Shown here piece by piece: positions 1 to 33,876 of a stretch of DNA of 64,000 nucleotides. A program made the position numbers and the translations under genes. The notes beneath the pieces were generated by a model. It was given only the letters and a program-made list of their open reading frames with translations. It was not told the DNA's origin and did no database searches. The stretch lies in the NCBI GenBank assembly GCA_034687125.1, contig JAQGBZ010000131.1, positions 1 to 64,000 on the forward strand, given 5' to 3'. This DNA comes from Neelides folsomi. Taxonomy: Eukaryota; Arthropoda; Collembola; Neelipleona; Neelidae. Position 1 is the first letter of the stretch. Each line of letters begins with the position of its first letter.

Positions 1-1541
1 TAAAGTTATAATTCATTGAAAATAGGCAGTTCAACCTGATCAACCCCATATGTAATATAAATATATCTAGATTCTATTAAAAACTTAATAATTCTTTTAA
101 AATGCACTATTTTTTTTATTTGGAACCTTTGCCGTATTTTTTTGGATTTCGGTGGAAACCGAGAAAAACTGAAAAAAACTCAATCTCCAGTTGTTTTCCT
201 CGTCAATTATAGAATTTAATTTTTATAATAGAATTTTTTAATGTTGCTAACGTTAATTTTGAAATCCCTGTGACAAAATAAGACACTCAATATGTAACAA
301 TGTTAATACATGTCTCAATGAACGTTTTAAGGAGTTTTACCTTTACACCAAAAGATTTCTGTCCTTAGATTCTTATAAAAATGTAGTTATCAATTATTAA
401 TTATCATCAAAATCATTTTTAAAAATTAATCAATAATATTGATCTTTCGAATTAACATGAATCAAACTTTTGCCGTAAATCGAGTAAAAATCAACCAATC
501 TACAAACCACCATAATATCTTTCATTTCTTAAACTTTATTTAGCCTTTTAAACTTAAACTAGCTAATCGTGAGAGAGAATCACTGAATGGTATGCTGTAA
601 AGAAAAGATGTATTTTATTATTTTTACATTTTTAAGCCAAAATATGAGATGGTCTCCGGTATCTACATAAAGTGAAATGTGATTGCTCTCTCTTCCATTA
701 CTTTTCTCCGTTAGAATTTTAGAATGGATCTAAAGATTTTTATCAGTAGAAACTCGATGACAATAAGGACTCGTTTGGTCACACCATTAGTGAAATTGAT
801 AATAGAATAGTACTAGGTACCTGTCTTTGACAAAGAAAGATTGAAAGGGTTGAAAAGGCTAAGAAATTTTGTTCGATGCGATTTTCACCCAACCCAACAA
901 AATTCTTTTCGATTCGTTTCCTCCACTTAAGATGGGGGAGAAAGGAATTGTAGTATATCAACTATCTGGAAGTATTTTTTTAAGGATTAAAATAAAGCAA
1001 TTCATGGAGTGGTCGGTTTTTCAATGGTTTATCAATGGGTTTTTTCAATCGTTGAAATTAAATTTGGTATTTAATATTTTTCAATACATGCTGCATTGGT
1101 TTGGTATGGTGCACTTTGATTACTCATTGGTTTTTAAAAGCGTTACTTTATGTAAAATTGCATAAACACCTTAATTTTTATTTTATTTTAAAACCTCTGG
1201 CTCGCTTACAATTACATACAATTAATATATTACATACTAGTTCAACAAGTCAGATGAAATAAATGATATTATGATAAATCTGACATTTGATATTTATCAT
1301 TGCGAAAAAACATGACTTTTTTAATAGAGTATCGGTTAATGTGTAACAATTTAATTGTTTAATTGTTGACAATGCTTTGTTTGTAATAAAAATGTTTATA
1401 TCATTTATATGTATTATATTTTGTATGTATACGAGAACAACCATAGTTGTAGGAACATAGTTGAATACCAAAATAAGTAAACATTTTATCCATTGTATAT
1501 TTCCTAGTTGAAATCTCCCGAGCTTTGCTTCTTTGAGACGA
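1..1541. other. Upstream of par-3 exon 1, no gene seen
   Basis: AT-rich sequence with only short open frames on both strands, none resembling a known protein. A pyrimidine-rich acceptor-like site (TTTCCTAG, AG at 1506-1507) just before the par-3 start codon suggests that exon 1 carries a spliced 5' UTR whose upstream part is in this stretch or outside the window. Confidence 0.5.
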
Positions 1542-23535
<21,994 letters not shown>

Positions 23536-24816
23536 TTCACAATATAATGTCTTTACACATTTCATAATGTTTGCATTTTTCTTAACAATATATTATAATT
23601 TTATATTATAATAATAGTCTAGTTAATATCTAACATAAATAAACACCTCAGCATTTATTTCTAGATCTCTTAAAAATAAAAGCGTTGTTCGCTGTTTATT
23701 TCAAACTTTCATTCCAATTTCCGATAAAGCTTCTCATTCACAAGTGAGTATTTACTTATGGTTAGCCTAAAGCGATATAAATTTTAATTTATTATAATTT
23801 TTTGTAATATCCATGCAAGAAATTCTAATCTATAAGGACGGATTCCATGCTCTATTTGTTACTATTATTCCAGTGCCATTAGGAATGTTTACCTAATTAC
23901 CTGTATACAAAGGGTTCCATTATTAAGTTTTCATTCATATGGCATATGGCATATAAAACAAGTAAAAAATTCTGTGAAAATGTCGTGAGTTCTATTGCCA
24001 AATGAAAACTTAATTATGTCACCATTTATTTATAATTTTTTATTATAATAAAAAAGTAAATGACAGTCGATTTCATTGCAACATGCAACCTATTAAAATA
24101 TATTAAGTGGAAATTTATATTTTGATAAGCCAATTTATAATGTTTAAAATTCATTAAAAAAGTATTTTTGATCAATTTAATTACACGGGGATAATTTATA
24201 TTTTGTATGAAAAAATTTTGAGTGACACAATATTTTATAAATAATTAATGTCGTGTCTAATAAATATCCTAGTAATTTGATGAAATACTCGTACGAATAT
24301 TGATTTAAAATTCATTCTCATACGAACTAATTCTATCTTGTTATATAAGTACATATATTAATTACAATTATTAAAAGTAATTGTGCAAATAATGTAAAAA
24401 CGGAACATATGTCAACTTGTAATTTATTTAATACACGCTCTTAATTTTGTAATTAAAATATAAAAACATTTATCGTTAAATAATTTTAAAAAATAAAGTT
24501 TATAAATTGTTAGTCTTTTAAAACAATTTAAGCCGCATTTGTGAATTAAATATGAAATAAATATATTTTAAAACATTATTATATTCTTTGTAAAGTGTTT
24601 ATAATTTAGGCTAGACCTAAAAATAATACATCAGAATCAGTGCCTACTTTGACGCTCCTCCCGTTTTGTCACTTTTTTTTCTTTTATGGCATTTGTGAGT
24701 TATGAATGTAATTGGTTCGTTCGCCTCCTCTACATATTTAATTACTTTTAAAGTATTTATAATAGTATATATTTTGCCATTTCATCGCTCGTATTTAAAT
24801 ACATAAAATACATTTA
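23536..24816. other. Par-3 3' flank, AT-rich, no gene seen
   Basis: An AATAAA at 23638-23643, about 100 bp after the par-3 stop codon, is a plausible polyadenylation signal. The rest is AT-rich with no open frame of note. Par-3 and PGAP3 converge tail-to-tail here. Confidence 0.5.
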
Positions 24817-25638
24817 TGGTGGGTTGTATCAACGTCGGATATATTCTGCTTAAACAAAGGATAGCTAACCTACAAATTTAACTAATCTGAGGATAGCTAA
24901 CTTGTGGAAAAATATCGCGTTTCACCAAGTTTGGTTAAATTTTTGTGTGTATTGGATAACTATACACAGGATAATTATTAATGCGACGTTGCATCTTATT
25001 GTTCCCCTGTTTTAACATTAGGAATTTGAAAAATATTCCCGGGAATCAATTCATTCCAATTTCACGGCCTCATTCTCACATTCCGTCATAGTCAATCATT
25101 TACTCAATCAAATTATTTACACATTTAAAGCTTAATTGAAAAATATTGAATAGATTAAAAAATTTATCAATTAATCATAAAGGAACCAAAAGGGAGAATT
25201 GAAAAACTGTTGGAGGTAAATTATCTCTGCCCGTATTGCTTCCAGATTTTCTAACAATTCAAGATCATCCTCGTCCGATAAATCATTTTCATAGTCCAGC
25301 ATTTCTATAATATAAATATAAATTAATATGTGAATATATTTTATGTATATATTATTTTATATCCAAAATATAAATTTATCATTACCTTTTTAACAATGAA
25401 GTGTAAATGGAGTCTGAAATTTTGTATTTAGCAAAAAATATTTCGATTATTTAATTTAAAAAACTTGGACAAATATTTATCTACAGATTTTTGAGCGGAT
25501 AAATTTATCCATCGATTTGCAACATTTATCCTCAGTTTAACGCTATCCTGGTTTGGTGGAACGCATTTTTCTTATCTTGTGGATAAAGTAGTAACTTGGC
25601 CACAGGTTTACGCTATCCGACATTGGTACAACCCACCA
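24817..25638 (-). mobile_element. PIF/Harbinger-like transposon fragment with TTA duplication
   Basis: The inverted ends are TGGTGGGTTGTATCAACGTC on the left and a near-copy, TGGTGGGTTGTACCAATGTC, on the right complement. They are flanked by TTA at 24814-24816 and 25639-25641. The second arm pair includes GGATAGC-type motifs repeated internally. A TWA target duplication is characteristic of PIF/Harbinger. On the minus strand, a 43-codon frame (25171-25302) starts MLDYENDLSDEDDLELLENL and follows an AG acceptor. An upstream segment ends at a GTAATG donor near 25385. The acidic, coiled-coil-like N-terminus fits a two-exon relic of a Harbinger protein, but I cannot assign it firmly. Confidence 0.7.
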
Positions 25639-25846
25639 TTAGAGATTTTAAGTACATACACTACACATATTTAATATTTATCCGAGATATGCACATTATT
25701 TACATAGTACATATAACATGGAAGGTTATTAAATACTGCACAAAAATAAATACAAATAATTCAAAATGTCATGTAGGAAGTGTTACATCGATTGATAGTT
25801 TGGCAGATAGCTAAATGTAGAAATGGCATACTAAAGAAGTGTAGGA

Positions 25847-28500
25847 TTATATTTTCTTTTTTAGAGACTTCTCTTGCTGTTCGCGTAAAAAGTTACAGTC
25901 ATCAATTAAAAAGCTGAAATTATTAAAACAATATATTTATATCCCGATATTATGAACATTAAAAATATCAAATAAACGATACAATCAGTATGATTTACCT
26001 ATACCAAATGAAGGTAATTGGAGCTGTGAAGAGATGCCAGAGAGAATGAGAGTCAAAGAGCCAGAATATCGGTGGAAAGTCAAGAACTTCGAGAAGAATA
26101 GAGAGAACTGCTAGCGTTACAAAGAGAGCACATTTAACAACGTGTGGATGTGTATTTTTATTCATATAGCACCAAGCTAACCAGCAGCTGGCATTAAGAA
26201 CGCCTATGTAAAGTTTAATTAAAATTGAAAAATATATTACATATTAAAAGATTGACATCATTTTTATTAAATATTATATATATTATAAGTAATACATAGC
26301 TATAAAAATCAAAGAAATAACATGTAAAATTAAATTACCAATTGCAATATTTGCCTTCATGTTGTACCCATAGTCGAATCTTACAAAAGCTAAATAATAG
26401 GCGTGTTGAAAGAAAAGAGCGAGTAAAACCGAGCTTATGGTCAATACAGGAAGACAAATGAACTTTTCGAAATATCTGAAATTTAAAATGAATTACCAAT
26501 GTAAGGACTTTAGATAATATCAATATCTAATGAAATAAATGAGTGAACCAAGAAATTAAACATCTAGAATGATAATTTTACTCGTAGTACCTTACGAATG
26601 CTGCGAGAAAAGAGAATACAATCATAGCAAAAGCTCCCAAATAATCCATAATTTCCGTGAAAGCTGTATCTCTTGAATGAAATGCAATTGACCAAACCCA
26701 ACCATTTATGCAAACAAGACCACCTAAGAACAATTAAAATTATCAGAATTATTTTTTTTAAAATGTATATAATAAAAATTCTTACTAAATATCCAAAAAG
26801 AGAAAAGTGGAGAGTCATTTTGAACCTTCTTCCTAAGCTCATGAATTCCAAAAATATGAGAAATCAAATTTCCAACGGAGAAGAAAACTGAAGCTGGTTC
26901 TTGAAACCCCAAAATTCTGGTAAATGGCCACTTTTCAAAAATAAATTTATTATTAGACAATGATATTACAATGAATTATTGCACAATGAACACTCAATGA
27001 ACAAGTCGTTTTTTGCAGGACTGATTGACAATGAGTACAGTTCAGCCCTTTGAAATATATTAGAAAACGGAATAGGGAATTTCTCCAGACATGATTTATT
27101 GAAAAGGGATACTTACATGTACGTACTGGTTGGCCTAAATTTACTCTATATTTTCCATTCCTTCTATGCAAATGCAAGTAAACTATTGCGTAATTTAAGG
27201 CCGACCAAGTATGTTTATTAGGTGTATGTTATGTAATAGAATATATAATTTTTTATTTATTTCGTAAATAAAATTACTTTTCCAAAAAATTGAGGAATTT
27301 GAAGTCCATTTTCGTTAAAGTACTCGACTGTTTTCCACATGCAAAAGTATTTACATTCGCCATCACATCCCCAATTTAAATAATGTAAATTAAGGGGAGA
27401 GCTTTGATTTCCACTGTATGCTAAAAATCACAATAAACAAATTTTATTGTTTAAGCCAAAATGATAGAAATTGAATATTATTATAGCCAATATATATTTT
27501 ATATGGTTATAATATTTTATATTGGTATTGGTTATAAGTAAGGAGGAAGAATCGCATAACGCGCATAAAACAACATGTACAACAATTAACCATATATTTT
27601 AGATGAATGCGATTCATTAAATTTAATTAAGATTAAGCTAAATATGTCTTGCATAATCGCATAAAAAAAGCATAATTTGAGATTTTCGCATAAACAGAAA
27701 ATAAAATGCATATTTAAGGAATTTGATATGCCGAATGATAAAATACATAGGAATTTTCAAATATTAAATCAAATAACAGGATTTTAAAGTAAGGACTAAT
27801 AGGGTTGTATAAATTATGACTAAATGAATGTCGAATGAGTTCATAATTATAGTTCAGGCGCCCTTATATTGACTGACAGACAATATCCTCTTGAAACTAA
27901 TATTAAACTCAATTTTTTCTGACAAAATCATTGATACAGAACCGATTTTCAATGACATTGAAAGTTAAACCGACATTTATTAAACAAATGCCTACAAAAA
28001 TAATCGTTTAAAATAGTTCTTTTTAAATTTAATAAAACGCATAATTTCGCATAATCTAAAAAATTTTTTGCAGAATTTCTTTTATATTTATATATATATA
28101 AAATAAAGAGAAGTTACAAAATTATAAAATTAAAATTATGTAAACTCATGGGATATTTCGATAGAAACCATATTCAACATTAGCTAAACTGGTTATTACA
28201 TTAACGCCTTCATATATATTGGTTATAAGTCTAATTTTTAAATTAATCTTGAAATAATAAAATTACTCAACTTGATCCGCTACAATTATTATTTTTACAA
28301 TTTCTTAAGCATAAGTTGAATGTCGAATCGCGATCTCCCAAAGAAGAATTGACACTTATTGGACATATCAAAAAAATGAACACTAAAATTTGAACTATCT
28401 CCTTTAACGAATCACTATTTAAAAGCACATTGTTAAATCGTTTAAAATGATATACTTTCAAAATTGTTGAGTTTGCAAGCAAAATGTTTGATTTTCCCAT
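25847..28500 (-). CDS. PGAP3: PGAP3, GPI-anchor fatty-acid remodelling protein, 7 exons
   Basis: Exons in transcript order: 28500-28272, 27420-27278, 26930-26786, 26723-26591, 26475-26339, 26203-25999, 25913-25847; 352 residues. A hydrophobic signal segment (about 38-50) precedes the lumenal Cys-rich part: CLRNCKNNNC, then CDGECKYFCMWKTVEYF. Family landmarks are clear: GKWPFTRILGFQEPAS, FHSRDT (H188, D191), RFDYGYNMKANIAIG, LEVLDFPPIFW, and DSHSLWH (D313, H315, H319). Those His and Asp residues are the conserved set of the CREST membrane-hydrolase superfamily. About seven membrane segments follow. Family knowledge: PGAP3/Per1 is needed to remove the sn-2 acyl chain from GPI-anchored proteins in the Golgi. 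The gene is head-to-head with cyclin L. The first intron's donor (CAA|GTTGAG) is weak, and the N-terminus before the signal segment is longer than usual, so the start is less sure. Confidence 0.92.
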
Positions 28501-28843
28501 TTTATTTTCATTTACTATTTACAATATATTTATTACGAACTAAAAAATATATTTTATTAATATAGTAGTTATTTAAAATAATATTTATTTGTGCTATTTT
28601 ATTTTGAATTTTTATGGTTTTGAGTTAAAATTTTTGAGACTATGAGAAATGAGAGCTCAACAAAGTTTGTTGTCTTGTGGACAAACATGAATAAGGAAAT
28701 GGAAAAGGACTTACTATTACTTTATGAATTTATTTAAACTAAATTATTAAAAATTAAAAAAGGAGAGCGAGAGCTGCTTTCTTTTGATTTACGCGGGAGA
28801 GCGTGAGAGCTCAGCTATTAAACTGCTCGGGCTTCTTACGTAT

Positions 28844-28874
<31 letters not shown>

Positions 28875-29146
28875 GGTCACAGGCATAGGTATAAATGGTA
28901 CAATGTACCTATGTATTATACCTATACTATACCTCTATATGGAAGAAGTGAAGGCCGATAAAATAACGCTCATCGCCAGTCAGCTTTTTATTTTATAAAT
29001 GAGTTTACTTTTAAAAAAATCCCACTCTCCTATTGTTAAAAGATTATAAAATGCGATCATAGATTGTCAATCCTCATTTGGAAGTTAATTTTAAAAGTAT
29101 ATTATAAAATTTTTCCGAGTTCTTGTATTAAAAATATCAATCAGCG
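28501..29146. promoter_or_regulatory. Head-to-head spacer of PGAP3 and cyclin L, likely shared promoter
   Basis: 646 bp between the two diverging start codons. It contains a (TA)n run at about 28847-28873 and a purine-rich, less AT-rich patch around 28760-28830 (GGAGAGCGAGAGCTGC and GGGAGAGCGTGAGAGCTCAGC). No coding frame. The short distance implies that both promoters lie here; individual elements could not be assigned. Confidence 0.5.
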
Positions 29147-32100
29147 ATGCAATTACCAGCTGAAATTCCTACCATCAGTTCGCTCCCAAAAGTTTACTTG
29201 AAAGTCACATTAACCCTCGATAATGTACTTCTCCCCCCGGAGAAAATTTCACAAACGCCCTCCTTTCTTGATGGGCTTGATCCTGAATTAGAGACTGATT
29301 TAAGGATTTTGGGGTGTGATCTTATTCAAAGTTCTGGAATTCTTCTTAAACTACCACAGGTATTTAAAAGTGTTTAATGACTTACTTAATATTATTCATC
29401 CATAAATATTCACCATATGCTTACTTAAAATACACACAAGTTTTATTTATTAGTTTTATTTATTAAAATTTATTTATTTTAATAAATAAATTATAAAGAG
29501 AGTAAATATGGATTCAAAGCCTACGAAGATCGTTTCAAAATTCATTAATTGGGTAAATATTTATGCATAAATTAACGTGTGTGAATTATTTCAGACGGCG
29601 ATGGCCACTGGCCAAGTTTTATTCCACAGATTTTATTATTCGAAATCCTTCGTTCGTCAAAAAATGGAAACCACTGCAATGGCCTGCGTTTATTTGGCTT
29701 CTAAAATTGAAGAAGCCCCTCGGAGAATTCGCGATGTCATTAATGTGTTTCATCACATCAAACAATATCGCTCTCAAAAGTAAGCTTAATCATTGAATAT
29801 GAAAATACAAATCTCACAACTCATGGTTCATTTGAAGCAAAGGGGATTCATTTTTTTCGAAATGTGAATTCCATTTCTCAAATGGGCTTTTATGGCAACG
29901 TGTTGTATAAAGTTAACAATATAATATAAAATGTAAAAATTGAATTTTAGGACAACGTAGAACAATACGTTGAAAAGTAAGTTATCCTCAAAAATCCTGT
30001 GCACGCTTCGACGGAAAATGTGGTAAAAATATATAATATAATATTATTATATAAATATAAATATACCCTATTTAATGAAGAACGTTTTTATATTTAAATT
30101 TATCAAGTTTTGTAACATTCAAAGTTTATAACAATCATTAAGTCATAGATGTACAAGTATAGGAATCGATCATCTCCTCTAAATGTTTTCTTGGTGTGGG
30201 ATTTCTGAACTAAACGACTTCTCCTAAGAATTCCTTCTTTTGAATGACATTGTAATTTAGTCGATATTGTATTAAATTCCAAGTGGCATTTCAATATTAT
30301 GAAAATATTTTAATTAATTACAAATATCAGATGAAACTTATATTTATGGTTAGATAAAGGTTGATTCTTGCTTACTATATGAAACCGTTTTATTATGGAA
30401 TTTTAGCAATGTAAATCTCTGTAAAATTTTAAATGATAATTTAGTTGATTTAAATGTAAATCCTAGTTCTTTTTGATATAAATCAGACATGCTATTATAT
30501 TAATTGAATAATTAAATTTAGTTTACGAATACATTGAAAATAAATACTACTTTTTACTACTTATAAAATAGAATACTGTATTACTAGTAGCACTTTATTA
30601 ATTTTAATAAAATTTATTTTCGTAAATTGTTAAATGGCTGTCATTTGCCTAAAGAATTAATATGATTTGGTGAATATAATAACGAAAACCGTTTTCATCC
30701 AATTGATATGTGAAATTGCAATTTTTTACATATGATATCCTATAGGTATAGGAAGTCGTCGTGCACAGGAAGAGGATTCAAATTCAGTCAGATTGCTCTA
30801 AACGTATTAAAAAATGTTTATATGGGATCCTTTATATTTTAGAGTCATTCAGCCCATGATTTTGGATCAAATATACTGTAGACTTAAAAGTGATGTCACC
30901 CTTGCTGAAAGAAGAGTTTTGAAAGAACTTGGATTCTGTGTTCATGTGAAGCATCCACACAAGGTACATAAATATACAAAAAATATGTAAAGTATAAAAT
31001 ATTTTGTTTTTAATTTTGAATAAAAAATTCTTTTTATCTAAATTAAAATATAATATTCACTATGCATATAAGTAATCAATAACTGAATTGTAGTTAAATT
31101 AATTAAACCAAACATTTTTATGATATTACAGATTATTGTGATAATAATGAAATTTCTTGAACAAGATGAAGATACAAAATTTCTCCAAACTGCTTGGTAA
31201 TTTATTTGAATATAATAATATGATATACTATTTTATTGAGACATGAGTTAATATTTCTTTCGATAATTTTTGTTAATGGGGAATTTTTGCTATTTTAGGA
31301 ATTACATGAATGATGCTCTCAGATCTAATGTTTTTGTCCGATACACACCAGAAATGATTGCTTGTGCCTGCATCTTTCTTAGTGCACGAATGCTAAAAAT
31401 TAGCCTACCAAACAATCCACCTTGGTATCAACCTTTTGATGCAACAGAGGCTCAGCTTTTAGATATTTGCGAGACTATCATTGATTTGTATCAGAGACCG
31501 AAGGTAAGGATAAACTATTAATACTAATACTAAACCATAGGAGGTTAAAATTAAAATAAATACTTGAAAAATAAATAACGTATTTATGATTAGGTGAATG
31601 TTGAGCAATTAGAGAAGAGTGTTGAAGCGTTATGTAAGGCATACCAAGACTCAAGACAAAGGGGGAAAGAAGGGAAGTCAAATACAAACACATCGTCACC
31701 TAAAGAAGGAAGTGTGGCTAAATCTGGAACAACTCCGACGTCCAACCCCGTTTCTACATCTCCAAACACCCTAGCGGAAGGAGCAATTTTAGCTGCAGCT
31801 CAATTAAAGAAAGACCAATTAGACAGCGTCGAGAGAAAGCGAAAGTCTAACGACAGGAGGTCTCCAATGTGAGAAATGATTTTCAATTTTTTAATAACTT
31901 TAATATATATTACCTAACTTGTGTGATACATTTCGATGAAACTATTAAGTTAATGAGTATACAATAATGGTTAATTATGAATATCGTTTAGGCCTAAGAA
32001 GTCAAGGAGGACACCTTCTCCTATCACATATTCATACTCGTTGGATAACTCGAAACATAAGCACAAGAAAAGGAAAAAGTCAAGGTATAACATAACTTAA

Positions 32101-32338
32101 ACATGCATTTATTTGTAGACAAATTGCTAATTTCAGGATTTTACTTTTAAGGTATTCAACTTCTGGTTCTCGTTCCCGTTCCCGTTCAAGAGATCGAAAA
32201 TCTTTGAAGAAAGCTCATAGGAGAAACGAACGAAGTTTGACTCCATCACCACATCGGCATCATCACAAAAAGAAATTGCACAGGAGAGAGAGGAGCAGGT
32301 CCCCTTACTCTCCAAAGCGCCATCGACATCACCGATAA
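29147..32338 (+). CDS. CCNL1: Cyclin L, 8 coding exons
   Basis: Exons: 29147-29359, 29595-29779, 30843-30963, 31132-31196, 31299-31503, 31594-31868, 31992-32084, 32152-32338; 447 residues. The two cyclin boxes fill about residues 25-265, with hallmark segments [57 protein letters not shown] and [15 protein letters not shown]. The rest is a basic Arg/Ser-rich tail ([19 protein letters not shown]) with histidine runs. Family knowledge: cyclin L pairs with CDK11 (and CDK12/13) in nuclear speckles and promotes pre-mRNA splicing; the RS tail targets it there. Arthropods usually have one cyclin L, so the CCNL1/CCNL2 split does not apply strictly. It ends tail-to-tail with the RING ligase gene beyond the transposon cluster. 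Confidence 0.95.
29951..29976 (+). CDS. CCNL1: Candidate poison exon in cyclin L
   Basis: In the 1063-bp intron between exons 2 and 3, a 26-bp segment has a good acceptor (GAATTTTAG|GAC) and a near-perfect donor (AAAA|GTAAGTT). Inclusion shifts the frame and reaches a TAG after three codons inside the segment. That would truncate the protein in the first cyclin box and mark the mRNA for decay. Splice-site quality is the only evidence. Confidence 0.35.
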
Positions 32339-32890
32339 CTTGTTTTATCTTTATCGGCAAGATAATTGATTAAAAATAATTAGGAACAAATGTCAAATGT
32401 GAGAATTTAAGATTATCTAGATAATATACGATACTTACTACTATAAACTGTATTTAAGTAATTTCACAATTAAGTAGTATTATTAATAATTATTAAGAAG
32501 TAGTATATTTTATTTTCCAAAGTATTCATTTGAAGCTATTGGTAAGAATATAAAAATGCCATTTGGAAAAAGTTACGTTTTGGGTTAATGAATTATTCAT
32601 TTTAAATCAAAGTTTAAACTGAGTTTTTAGGTAAATGAAAACTATAATGTTAAATTAAAGATTACTTCGAAATTGTGATTTTTACATTTATGATTAAATA
32701 ATTATTTATATACATAAAAGATAAAGAACTTGGTGTATGCATTCATTTATTTAAGAAAAATATTCAACTTTAAGCGCATTTAACCATGCATTTATAAAAA
32801 TATAGGGCAGGGCGGATAATTACAAGACTTCTAAAATAGGTAAGTATACATTTTTGCTAAAAAATAAAGCTACCGAACGGATTTTCATAT
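32339..32890. other. Cyclin L 3' flank, no gene seen
   Basis: AT-rich 3' flank containing possible polyadenylation-like A-rich hexamers but no clear single signal. No open frame or RNA gene recognised. Confidence 0.4.
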
Positions 32891-33247
32891 ACCGGTTTGG
32901 CTCGAAAGATAGCCTGGGCTATCTTTAAAATATCGTATCCCTATATAATAAAATAATTTGAGAGTTTTTATCTCTCTGACTTGTTTAGGAGAGATACGAA
33001 AATGAATTTTAGTTTGATTTCCAGTATAATTTTCACAATATTTAATAACTTTTAACCTAAATGTACTATTAGATGTTGTTTGGAAGGCATTTTAAAGCGA
33101 TATTGTAGTTAAAAGTTTTTAATTTCAATTATTAGCGCAATACTTAATTTGTCCATATTCATCATGGAACGAAGGGTGACTCATACCTTGTGAGAACAAT
33201 AGAAGAGGGAGGGCTTAAAGGGAGGTCTTATGTATATAGATTATTAG

Positions 33248-33340
33248 CAGTGACTAACGCATTTCCGAGAAATTACAATTTTATAACTAAATGTTATAAA
33301 ATTTTAATTTTGTAATTTCTCGGAAATGCGTTAGTCACTG
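33248..33340. repeat. 93-bp hairpin with near-perfect 31-bp arms
   Basis: The arms begin CAGTGACTAACGCATTTCCG, continue through GAGAAATTACAA, and return as the exact complement ending GCGTTAGTCACTG. They enclose a loop of about 30 bp. It lies 36 bp before the open frame at 33377, inside the larger element. It could be a tiny transposon insertion or a structural part of the host element. Confidence 0.75.
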
Positions 33341-33376
33341 ATTCATTTACATTTAACTAATGTAATATTTAAGGGA

Positions 33377-33862
33377 ATGGAAGCGAGAGGTGAGGAGTTG
33401 AAATCTAAGATTTCACTCATTCCTTTCCGAGCTTTTGAGAAGCGAGGTCAAAACACTGCTTACTCTTTAGCAGCACCCGGACGTGAACGGTGTAAAGGAA
33501 ATGGACATGGAAGATCAAACAACAGTTTCACCCCAGAAATGGGGAGCATTATCGGAGTCGGGTTCACGCGCCCTGAAACCGTTGTCCGTGCGAGAGAAGA
33601 AGAGGATAGCGCCTCTTCAGCTGCACAAGCTGGACAAGTAGCAGGCCAGGGTGGTTCTAGTCAAAGTACTGCTGGTCAGGCAGCTCCCGGAAAAAGTCCT
33701 GTTGATCAGGCACATTCCGGTGAAAATCCTGATAATGAGGCAGGATCTAGTCTTAGTGGGCAAGCACAGATGAACAAAGCTCACAAATATATACCTTCTT
33801 CATTAAAAAGGGACGAACTTGCATCAATTATTATAGGGCCAGGGAGTCATAAAATGAAATAG
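33377..33862 (+). CDS. Unidentified 161-codon frame inside the transposon
   Basis: An uninterrupted frame, distinctly richer in GC than everything around it. The N-terminal third is basic. The middle is made of Gly/Gln/Ala/Ser-rich imperfect repeats (AGQVAGQGGSS, AGQAAPGKS, DQAHSGEN). The C-terminus SSLKRDELASIIIGPG looks like a folded start that breaks off at the stop. It is in a different frame from the transposase remnant just downstream. It may be the N-terminal part of the element's protein, separated by a frameshift, or an unrelated captured exon. No family recognised. Confidence 0.4.
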   Translation: MEARGEELKSKISLIPFRAFEKRGQNTAYSLAAPGRERCKGNGHGRSNNSFTPEMGSIIGVGFTRPETVVRAREEEDSASSAAQAGQVAGQGGSSQSTAGQAAPGKSPVDQAHSGENPDNEAGSSLSGQAQMNKAHKYIPSSLKRDELASIIIGPGSHKMK

Positions 33863-33876
33863 ATGCATGTTATTCT

